40,783 nt of DNA. It comes from an uncultured Lysobacterales bacterium. Its GTDB lineage: Bacteria > Pseudomonadota > Gammaproteobacteria > Xanthomonadales > SZUA-36. The stretch is taken from positions 1 to 40,783 of the forward strand of contig CALDVW010000014.1 in NCBI GenBank assembly GCA_937924405.1, written 5' to 3'. The notes beneath the pieces are model-generated. The model was given only the letters and a program-made list of their open reading frames with translations. It was not told the DNA's origin and did no database searches. This document shows positions 34,778 through 40,783 of this stretch, piece by piece; the stretch's first letter is position 1; every line of letters begins with the position of its first letter. The position numbers and the translations under genes were made by a program.

Positions 34778-36193
34778 TCAACTCATCCGGCGAATCATGG
34801 TCCAGCTGGCACCGAAAACGCCCGCCGGATTTCGATCGCCCTGTGGAATCAGGCATCGATGCGCGCCCTGAAGCAGCTTCTCGTGGTCCCCCGCATTGAC
34901 CAGCAAGCTGAAACAAAGGTCATTGGCTGACTGTGACGCCATCAACAACGGCCGGTCTTCGAAGTGACGCATGACCTGCTGAATTCGCGACAGAGCAGTC
35001 CTCGCCCCGCGGCCAACCAGGTTGACGCAGACACAATTATCGAACAGCTTCACCTTGCACTTCTCACCCAGTGCCGTTACCAGTGCCTGGAGTTCCTCCT
35101 GACCCAGGTGATTGGCTTTACAGTTAATGGCCACTGTCGTGGTAGTCTCGGATGTCGCCACCAGGTCGATGGACAAGCCTGATCTGCGAAAAATCCCGAA
35201 AACCTCGGCCAGGAAACCAACCTGGTGTCGCATGTCCAGGTTTTGCAACAGTAGAACCGCCATATTCTCCTGGCAGGTGACCGTCTTGATACCGGCCGTT
35301 TCAGAAACTCCTTCGCCGATGCGTGTACCTGGCACGCTGCGGCGGTTCAGGTCGCGGATCACCACCGGTGTCCCGGTGACTGCGGCTGCCCGGATGCACT
35401 GGCCATGAATGACCCTGGCGCCGCTCGCTGCCATCTCAAGCGCTTCGTCGTAACTCACCTCGATAAGCAAACGGGCTTCTTTGATCAACCGGGGATCCGC
35501 ACTGAACAGGCCGGGAACGTCAGTCCAGATTTCAAGCCTTTCGGCCGCCAGCCTTCCTGCCAGGATCGCGGCGGAGGTATCCGAACCTCCGCGACCGAGC
35601 AAAGCGGTTTCACCTTCCCGCGTGCGTGCGATGAAGCCCTGTGTAATCACAACGGGATTGAGTTCCGACCAGAGGCCTGCCAGACACGGGTCTTCACCGG
35701 CACTGCAGGCCGCCGAAAGCCAGCGGCGGGCGGGCGACAAATCTTTTTCGGGGGCAACTTCAAGCACATCGCGCACATCAACCCAGTCTGCAGCGAGCGT
35801 TTGCCTGAGGAAGAGACTGCCGATGGTGGTGCTCATCCACTCCCCCATCGCCAGTAGTGCGGCCCGGGAGCGGGGACCGGGATTGCCGGCCAGGTCCTGC
35901 AGGCACCGGCTGACCCGCCGTTCCGCCTGATCGAGCCAAAGACTGTCATCCACATCGAGATTACGGCCCAGTACGCGATGGATTTCCATCACTTCCTGCC
36001 GCATTTCGACTGAATCCGGAACATCAGCCAGGGCGTCCAGCCGGCTTGTTACTCCCGCCACGGCAGAGCACACCAGCAGCACCCGGAAACCTTCCGTTTG
36101 CCGGGCCTTTACCAGTGAAGTGATGACCTCCCATTGCGGCCTGCCGGCCACGCTGGTGCCACCGAATTTAAGCACGATCCACTTATCTGCCAA
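34778..36193 (-). CDS. lysC: Aspartate kinase with ACT domains
   Basis: Aspartokinase phosphorylates L-Asp, the entry to lysine, diaminopimelate, threonine and methionine. The 471-residue protein has KFGGTS (9-14), TQGFIAR, LLGRGGSDTSAA (199-210) and WTDVPGLFSADPR (223-235). Two ACT-like regulatory regions follow (about 305-375 and 380-450), with VGFLAEVFGIFRRSGLSIDLVATSE. Monofunctional aspartokinase III is the closest plan, but the C-terminal FGASW segment recalls the kinase half of the aspartokinase/diaminopimelate decarboxylase fusion of Xanthomonas; no decarboxylase follows. The start is TTG 36193 without a clear binding site. It is first in lysC-murL-murD2. Confidence 0.88.
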   Translation of the reverse strand: MADKWIVLKFGGTSVAGRPQWEVITSLVKARQTEGFRVLLVCSAVAGVTSRLDALADVPDSVEMRQEVMEIHRVLGRNLDVDDSLWLDQAERRVSRCLQDLAGNPGPRSRAALLAMGEWMSTTIGSLFLRQTLAADWVDVRDVLEVAPEKDLSPARRWLSAACSAGEDPCLAGLWSELNPVVITQGFIARTREGETALLGRGGSDTSAAILAGRLAAERLEIWTDVPGLFSADPRLIKEARLLIEVSYDEALEMAASGARVIHGQCIRAAAVTGTPVVIRDLNRRSVPGTRIGEGVSETAGIKTVTCQENMAVLLLQNLDMRHQVGFLAEVFGIFRRSGLSIDLVATSETTTTVAINCKANHLGQEELQALVTALGEKCKVKLFDNCVCVNLVGRGARTALSRIQQVMRHFEDRPLLMASQSANDLCFSLLVNAGDHEKLLQGAHRCLIPQGDRNPAGVFGASWTMIRRMS

Positions 36194-36335
36194 GTTCTGA
36201 ACACTTGTTGCGGGGTGTGCGGGAACGTTACCTAAATCAGCTTGAACTGTACAGCCAGCGAACCTTCATTTTGAGCTTTTTCCGGTGTTCGCCCCCGCTC
36301 TGCCATGGCCTTGCCCGGATTTCCGGCTGCCGGGC

Positions 36336-36363
36336 AAAAAAAACGGCGCCGGGAGCGGCGCCG
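36336..36363 (-). terminator. Orphan minus-strand terminator
   Basis: CGGCGCC (36344-36350) pairs with GGCGCCG (36357-36363) around 6 bases. On the minus strand the stem is followed by eight T residues (36343-36336). No protein gene on that strand ends here, so it must close a short RNA or act inside the lysC leader. Confidence 0.85.
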
Positions 36364-36473
36364 AGAATGGAGGGAGTCTTGCAAAAAAATTGACTGCCTC
36401 TGAGGAGTGTCGAAATAAACTAAATCACAACTGTCAACTATGACATCCCTATTGGGCCTGGAGTTCCACGAAC
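36336..36473 (-). ncRNA. Candidate small RNA or attenuated lysC leader
   Basis: On the minus strand, TTGGAT (36508-36503), a 17-base spacer and TTTAAT (36485-36480) could start an RNA near 36473. It would end at the strong terminator at 36336, about 137 nt in all. The interior has small hairpins (GTTC-GTG-GAAC, CCTC-A-GAGG). Its position 140 bases ahead of lysC allows either a free small RNA or conditional termination of the lysC-murL-murD2 transcript. I see no leader peptide rich in Lys or Thr codons. Confidence 0.3.
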
Positions 36474-36672
36474 AGCGAAATTAAAGTGAGTTCGCCTGTG
36501 CAATCCAAATCAAACGACTGATCCCGTAGCCGGTTTCGCTTGACCGATATCAAGTCCACTGCTGGATTTCCTGCCTACCATGGCTTTCGATCCCGACATT
36601 GCGGGGAGAGATTAACCCGACCTGCCTGAATCCAGCCTGAATGACTGTAAGGGTGGGTCTTCAACCTGGGAT

Positions 36673-36701
36673 TTGGCGCATCCGGCAAACTGTACTAGGA
36701 T
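36673..36701 (+). promoter_or_regulatory. Promoter of the EF-G-like gene
   Basis: TTGGCG (36673-36678), a 17-base spacer and TAGGAT (36696-36701) precede the ATG by 33 bases. Confidence 0.5.
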
Positions 36702-36734
36702 GACCGTCCCAGACTTTAGAATCAGGAATACCGA

Positions 36735-38777
36735 ATGCCGAAATATCGCACTGAAGACATCCGCAACATCACGTTCGTCGGCCACACCGGCTCAGGCAAA
36801 ACGACCCTGACAGAAGCCCTCCTCAAGAAATCAGGAAAAATTGGTGAAGCAGGCACCGTCGAGCGAGGCACAACGACAACCGATCACGACCCCCTTGAGA
36901 AAGAATTTCAGCATTCCCTGGATTCAGCCATTGCGAGCTTTGACTCCGACGGTATTCACGTCAACCTGATCGATACGCCGGGATTCCCGGATTTCCGCGG
37001 CACGACGCTTACGGGAATGGCCGCCACCGAGACCACTGCGCTGCTCATCAATGCGCACAACGGTATCGAACTTTCCACGCGGCGGCTGATGCGCAGGGCA
37101 AAACGCCGCCGGCTGTGCAGGATCATCATCATTAACAAGATTGATCAGCCGGGTACAAACCTGACAAATCTGATCAGGCAGATTCGCGAGGAATTCGGCC
37201 CGGAGTGCCTGCCGATCAACCTGCCCGCCGGCAATCTGAGCACCGTGAAAGATTGCTTTTTCGGGACCGAAGGCGAAACCGACATTTTCTCGCTGTCAGA
37301 AGCCCACGAAGCCATTATTGACCAGGTCGTCGAAGTCAATGAAGAATTGATGGAGAAGTACCTGGAGGGCGAAGATCTGAGCCGCGAAGATCTGCACAAT
37401 GCCTTTGAGCAGGCTTTACGCGAGGGGCACCTGGTACCGATCTGTTTCACTTCCGCCCTCAGCGGCGCAGGTCTGGGTGAATTCATCAGATTCTGTAAAC
37501 ATTTGCTGCCGAACCCGGCGGAGGGCAATCCGCCTATGGTACTCAAGGGTGAAGGCGATGAGTCGGAGCCTTTGGACGTGTCAACCGATCCGAACGGCCA
37601 CGTCATTGCCCATGTATTCAAAATAACCAACGACCCCTTTGTCGGCAAACTGAGCATATTCCGCATTTACCAGGGCACCGTGAAGCCAGACACCCAGCTG
37701 TTTATCGGTGACGGACGCAAGCCTTTCAAGGTCGGCCATTTGTTCAAGCTGCAGGGCAGCAAACATGAAGAGATCGATGCCGGCATACCGGGTGACATCT
37801 GTGCGGTGGCCAAGGTGGATGACATCCACTACGACGCGATTTTGCACGACTCACACGATGAGGACAATTTCCACCTCAAGCCGCTGGATTTTCCACAGCC
37901 GATGTATGGTTTGGCCGTAAAGCCCAGCAGCCGGGGACAGGAGCAGAAACTGGCCCAGTCTATTTACCGGCTGACCGAGGAAGACCCCTGCTTCACGGTT
38001 GAACACAACCAGGAACTGAATGAGACCGTGATTCGCGGCCTCGGCGAATTGCATATGCGTGTCATGATGCAACGCATGAGCGGTCGCTACAATGTGGAAG
38101 TGGCTACCCGCCCGCCGCGTATCGCCTACCGTGAAACCGTCACCCGCCCGGCCGAAGGCCATTACCGGCATAAGAAGCAGACAGGTGGCGCGGGGCAATT
38201 TGGTGAGGTATTTCTGCGGATCAGGCCGAAAGCTCGTGGAGAGGGTTTCGAATTCGTCAACAAGGTCGTGGGCGGATCCATCCCCACCAGCCTGATCCCT
38301 GCGGTGGAGAAAGGCATCCGCCAGGTTATGGCCGAGGGCGCCATCGCCGGCTACCAGTTGCAGGATCTGGAAGTAACCGTTTATGACGGCAAGTTTCATC
38401 CGGTGGATTCGAAGGAAATCGCCTTCGTCATTGCCGGGCGCAACGCCTTCCTTGACGCCATTCACAATGCCGGCCCACAGATTCTCGAGCCGATTGTCAG
38501 CGTGGATGTCACCGTACCAGAAGCCGTGATGGGAGACGTCACCGGCAACCTGGCCGGCAGACGCGCCCGGATCAGCGGCACGGAAAGCCTCAGCGGCGGA
38601 CAGGTAACCGTAACGGCCGATATGCCTCTCAGTTCCTTGAGTGATTACCATACCGAGCTGAAAAGCATGAGCCAGGGTCAAGGCAACTTCACCATGGAAT
38701 TCAGTCATTACGATCCGGTTCCACACGCGATTCAGAAACAACTGGAAGCTGACCACAAACCGAAGGATTCAGCCTGA
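36735..38777 (+). CDS. EF-G-like translational GTPase (EF-G2 type)
   Basis: This 680-residue protein has the full EF-G layout: G domain with GHTGSGKTT (16-24), DTPGFPDF (80-87) and NKID (134-137), then domains II to V with ELHMRVMMQRM and GGSIPTSLIPAVEKG. The switch I region is TVERGTTTTDHDPLEKE, unlike the canonical GITI form, and the catalytic His of DTPGH is Phe84. Such EF-G2 proteins are paralogues of FusA outside the str operon, with roles proposed in stress or ribosome-associated functions. It stands alone with its own promoter and terminator; rpsL, rpsG and tuf are absent. Confidence 0.9.
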   Translation: MPKYRTEDIRNITFVGHTGSGKTTLTEALLKKSGKIGEAGTVERGTTTTDHDPLEKEFQHSLDSAIASFDSDGIHVNLIDTPGFPDFRGTTLTGMAATETTALLINAHNGIELSTRRLMRRAKRRRLCRIIIINKIDQPGTNLTNLIRQIREEFGPECLPINLPAGNLSTVKDCFFGTEGETDIFSLSEAHEAIIDQVVEVNEELMEKYLEGEDLSREDLHNAFEQALREGHLVPICFTSALSGAGLGEFIRFCKHLLPNPAEGNPPMVLKGEGDESEPLDVSTDPNGHVIAHVFKITNDPFVGKLSIFRIYQGTVKPDTQLFIGDGRKPFKVGHLFKLQGSKHEEIDAGIPGDICAVAKVDDIHYDAILHDSHDEDNFHLKPLDFPQPMYGLAVKPSSRGQEQKLAQSIYRLTEEDPCFTVEHNQELNETVIRGLGELHMRVMMQRMSGRYNVEVATRPPRIAYRETVTRPAEGHYRHKKQTGGAGQFGEVFLRIRPKARGEGFEFVNKVVGGSIPTSLIPAVEKGIRQVMAEGAIAGYQLQDLEVTVYDGKFHPVDSKEIAFVIAGRNAFLDAIHNAGPQILEPIVSVDVTVPEAVMGDVTGNLAGRRARISGTESLSGGQVTVTADMPLSSLSDYHTELKSMSQGQGNFTMEFSHYDPVPHAIQKQLEADHKPKDSA

Positions 38778-38786
38778 GCTGAAATG

Positions 38787-38812
38787 AAAACGGGCTCTGT
38801 TGAGCCCGTTTT
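38787..38812. terminator. Bidirectional terminator between the EF-G-like gene and arsM
   Basis: AAAACGGGCTC (38787-38797) pairs perfectly with GAGCCCGTTTT (38802-38812) around a 4-base loop. It has A and T runs on both sides and lies between two convergent genes. Confidence 0.9.
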
Positions 38813-38833
38813 GCTATTTACCCAAAGACCCGG

Positions 38834-39655
38834 CTAGTTGTGACGGGGTTCTTTTGTGGCTGTTACCGTAATGGAAACCACGTGCAGGTCACTGTCCCTG
38901 GCCTCCTCGCGTTGTTGCCTGGTCAGGCTTTTCCCGATCAATTCTGCCGGTATGTCTATGCGTCTCTCGCTGGCGACCTCGACGCTCCCGAAGCCGGCGT
39001 CTTCAATCAGCTTTAAATAATCTCCTTTGGGGATAGTGCCCGAAACGCATCCGGCATAGGCTTCGGCAATGCCCTTCACCCAATCCGGCAACTCTCGCGA
39101 CGAAACAACATCGGAAATGCAAAATCGTCCACCCGGCTTTAACACCCGGAAAATTTCTGCAAATGCGCGCTGCTTGTCCGGAACCAGGTTGAGTACACAG
39201 TTTGATATCACCACGTCGATACTGTCGGACAGGATCGGCAGAAATTCGATTTCACCCAGCCGGAATTCCACGTTGTCCAAGTGGGATTTCACGGCATTAT
39301 CCCGTGCCTTTGCAACCATTTCTGCGGTCATGTCTACACCTATCACATGACCGCTATCCCCCACTTCCTGGCGGGCAATGAAGGCATCGAGGCCTGCACC
39401 TGAACCGAGGTCCAACACGGTCTGACCAGGCTGCAGACCTGCATGTTCAACAGGAACCCCGCAACCCAGACCCAAATCTGCGTCGGCCAAATAGCCACTG
39501 GCTCCGTCGTAGGCATCACCAATCATGCTGAAACCATCTTCTGGTTGCGCATCCGATTCACAACAGGGCGTACAACATCCCGACTGGGGCTTTTGAGCAA
39601 CCTCGGCATATTTTTTGCGAACCATTTCCCGTAACTGGCTAGCTGATTCTTTCAT
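38834..39655 (-). CDS. arsM: Arsenite S-adenosylmethionine methyltransferase
   Basis: ArsM methylates As(III) to mono-, di- and trimethylated forms. The 273-residue protein has the SAM-binding motif LDLGSGAGLDAF (81-92), GVDMTAEM and the three arsenic-binding cysteines: Cys65 (GLGCGVP), Cys153 (ISNCVLNL) and Cys203 (AGCVSGT). A Cys-rich N-terminus (CCTPCC, 27-32) is an additional metal site. GGAG lies before the ATG. It follows arsR by 17 bases in one operon, so arsenite likely induces it. Confidence 0.95.
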   Translation of the reverse strand: MKESASQLREMVRKKYAEVAQKPQSGCCTPCCESDAQPEDGFSMIGDAYDGASGYLADADLGLGCGVPVEHAGLQPGQTVLDLGSGAGLDAFIARQEVGDSGHVIGVDMTAEMVAKARDNAVKSHLDNVEFRLGEIEFLPILSDSIDVVISNCVLNLVPDKQRAFAEIFRVLKPGGRFCISDVVSSRELPDWVKGIAEAYAGCVSGTIPKGDYLKLIEDAGFGSVEVASERRIDIPAELIGKSLTRQQREEARDSDLHVVSITVTATKEPRHN

Positions 39656-39672
39656 GAGTGTCTCCTTTTAAA

Positions 39673-39984
39673 TCAACAGCAATTTTCGAGTGAACCGAAC
39701 AGTTGCCCAAACCGCTCTCGAATGACAGTCATGGTCTCACGGTTAATACAGTAGCAGGACCTTGGACCATCAACTTCACCTGTTATCAGACCGGCTTCCT
39801 TGAGTATTTTTAAATGTTGCGAAACCGTTGACTGAGACAGGGGCATGAGATCGACAATCTCGCCGCAAAGACAGGTCCCGCGTTGCGCCAGCGTTTGCAA
39901 TATAGCCAGCCTGGCGGGATGTGAAATTGCCTTGCAGGTGAGAGCCAGGGATTCAAAATCTTTCAAATTCGATTCGTTATTCAT
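39673..39984 (-). CDS. arsR: ArsR-family arsenic-responsive repressor
   Basis: This 103-residue winged-helix repressor has a recognition helix [17 protein letters not shown] (50-66) and cysteines suited to As(III) or Sb(III): Cys38 and Cys40 (TCLCGE), Cys77 and Cys79 (RSCYCI), and a terminal pair (102-103). Binding of arsenite should release the DNA. It precedes arsM. No Shine-Dalgarno is seen and the predicted -10 box ends within 6 bases of the ATG, so the message may be leaderless. A matching operator lies at 39988-40014. Confidence 0.94.
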   Translation of the reverse strand: MNNESNLKDFESLALTCKAISHPARLAILQTLAQRGTCLCGEIVDLMPLSQSTVSQHLKILKEAGLITGEVDGPRSCYCINRETMTVIRERFGQLFGSLENCC

Positions 39985-39987
39985 AAC

Positions 39988-40014
39988 TTATCGTACATCG
40001 TCGATTAACGATAA
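39988..40014 (-). promoter_or_regulatory. ArsR operator overlapping the arsR promoter
   Basis: TTATCGT (39988-39994) and its exact complement ACGATAA (40008-40014) are separated by 13 bases, with a nested ATCGT/ACGAT pair (39997-40012). The inferred promoter TTGATT (40018-40013), 17 bases, TACGAT (39995-39990) is covered by this repeat, as expected for a repressor site. Confidence 0.65.
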
Positions 40015-40055
40015 TCAAGTTAAATTTCAATTGTTCAAATATATGCGCAGGTCGT

Positions 40056-40783
40056 TTACAGGCCCAGGCCTTTCAGGTTCAGCAGGAGATTCCACGCGGA
40101 AGCTTCACCGTCAAACCAATTGGGATTGTGTGGATCTATGGCTCTTCGGGAATTTGAAATAACCAACGAAGTGGCCAGCCGGCCGTAAATCAAGGGGTAA
40201 ATAACGGAGCGTTCAAGCGATGAAAGGCCGCGCTCCCCGTGGTAAGAACCGATCATCATTTCAGCAATTTCCCGGGGATTCTCCCGCTCCATCATGACGT
40301 AGCAGAGACAGATAGCCAGGTCGCAGACGGTTGGATTGATGCAACTGTCTCCAAAATCAACCAGGCCACTGACCTGTCCACCTGTTACCAGGATATTTTC
40401 GGGATTTGCATCCCCGTGAATAAACTGTTGAGGAAGTGACGGGAGGATACTTTCGGTTTCCGTCCAGCGCTTGAACGCCCACGTCAATAACTCCTGCTTT
40501 ACGGCATCTTCAAGCAGCGAAATTTTATCCCGGTGTTGGCCTGCCCTGGCGAGATTCCAGCGGTGATTGCGTTGCGCGGCCGGGTGCTCGAAGCCCTGCA
40601 TGGCGAGATTGTATCTTGCCAGTGAAATTCCGACATTTTTAAGCAATTCATCTGATATATCAGAAATATCAGCCAACAATGTTCCGTTAATAAAACTAAG
40701 CAATCTAAGTCTTTTTAAGCTACTCAAAGGAAGTTTAATTCCTGTTTCTATATTCCCTTGTCTATTTTTCAATATTCTCGGTA
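40056..40783 (-). CDS. APH-family small-molecule kinase (hydroxylysine-kinase-like), 5' end missing
   Basis: The frame is open to the right edge, so the N-terminal ATP-binding lobe is missing. The visible ~242 residues contain FEHPAAQRNHRWNLARAG, the Brenner motif FIHGDANPENILV and the metal-binding LVDFGDSCINPTVCDLAI. These match hydroxylysine/ethanolamine-type kinases and the kinase half of class III aminotransferase fusions; here the protein stops after the kinase lobe. Codons change sharply: right of about 40620 it is AT-rich with many AGA, ATA and TTA codons, left of it GC-rich. The substrate is unknown. Confidence 0.75.
   Translation of the reverse strand, partial: PRILKNRQGNIETGIKLPLSSLKRLRLLSFINGTLLADISDISDELLKNVGISLARYNLAMQGFEHPAAQRNHRWNLARAGQHRDKISLLEDAVKQELLTWAFKRWTETESILPSLPQQFIHGDANPENILVTGGQVSGLVDFGDSCINPTVCDLAICLCYVMMERENPREIAEMMIGSYHGERGLSSLERSVIYPLIYGRLATSLVISNSRRAIDPHNPNWFDGEASAWNLLLNLKGLGL

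Larger units (their letters stand above)
36194..36734. other. Long intergenic region between lysC and the EF-G-like gene
   Basis: These 541 bases hold no credible protein gene. They contain a strong minus-strand intrinsic terminator (36336-36363) about 140 bases upstream of lysC, a second hairpin TTGCCCGG/CCGGGCAA (about 36311-36337), a possible minus-strand promoter (36480-36508) and the plus-strand promoter of the EF-G-like gene (36673-36701). I looked for a lysine riboswitch in the lysC leader and did not recognise its conserved segments. Confidence 0.6.

Noticed and set aside
36205-36393. Plus-strand frame of 62 codons upstream of the EF-G-like gene
   Set aside because: It spans two strong hairpins including the terminator, and has no start signal.
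36194-36520. Lysine riboswitch ahead of lysC
   Set aside because: The leader was read on the minus strand for the conserved L-box segments; they were not recognised, although a terminator is present.
37851-38756. Minus-strand frame of 301 codons
   Set aside because: Antisense to the EF-G-like gene, with no recognisable domain.

Overview
The window is a chromosomal segment of a GC-rich gammaproteobacterium. Three things point there. The first is the housekeeping block pilVWX/pilE - ispH - lspA - ileS - ribF - murJ - rpsT - obgE - rpmA - rplU, which follows the gene order I know from Pseudomonas. The second is a sigma-54-type pspABC operon. The third is a MurD2/MurL pair, described in Xanthomonas. 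A marine Xanthomonadales/Chromatiales-like lineage is my inference; no marker here fixes the genus.

Layout. 1-800: the 5' end of an unidentified membrane protein gene, an intergenic stretch with two related hairpins, and tRNA-Thr(CGT). 799-3111 (+): minor pilins PilV, PilW, PilX and PilE, with no pilY1 or fimU. 3130-8416 (-): isoprenoid (ispH), lipoprotein (lspA), isoleucyl-tRNA (ileS) and flavin (ribF) genes in one operon; then murJ (-) diverging from rpsT (+). 10505-12340 (-): obgE and the rpmA/rplU ribosomal protein genes, diverging from uvrA (+). 15363-20821: accessory and envelope genes, namely a PCuAC copper chaperone lipoprotein, a secreted DUF4139 protein, a histidine-rich secreted peptide, an ECI1-like enoyl-CoA isomerase, a 3-mercaptopyruvate sulfurtransferase, a CoA-type Nudix hydrolase and an FKBP isomerase. 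21107-22449: a -24/-12 promoter and pspABC. 22735-30270 (-): a tight run of MFS transporter, ssb, rfbB, rfbA, rfbC, rfbD, manC and a DUF1684 gene, giving dTDP-rhamnose and GDP-mannose for surface polysaccharide. 30369-31379 (+): ispB, diverging from the MFS gene. 31376-36193 (-): a cyclophilin, then the operon lysC - murL - murD2. 36735-38777 (+): an EF-G-like GTPase lacking the catalytic histidine. 38834-39984 (-): arsM and arsR. Right edge (-): a truncated small-molecule kinase whose base composition changes abruptly within the gene.

The most interesting unit is lysC-murL-murD2. MurD2 adds L-glutamate to UDP-MurNAc-L-Ala, and MurL then epimerises it to D-glutamate using ATP. This replaces the usual glutamate racemase plus MurD route. 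The coupled aspartokinase would feed diaminopimelate into the same precursor. Secondary points are an exchange of divergent partners (uvrA sits beside rplU where ispB is expected, and ispB beside the ssb/MFS pair where uvrA is expected), two candidate small RNAs with strong intrinsic terminators (31953-32033 + and 36336-36473 -), and several non-ATG starts supported by ribosome binding sites, including TTG for rpsT.
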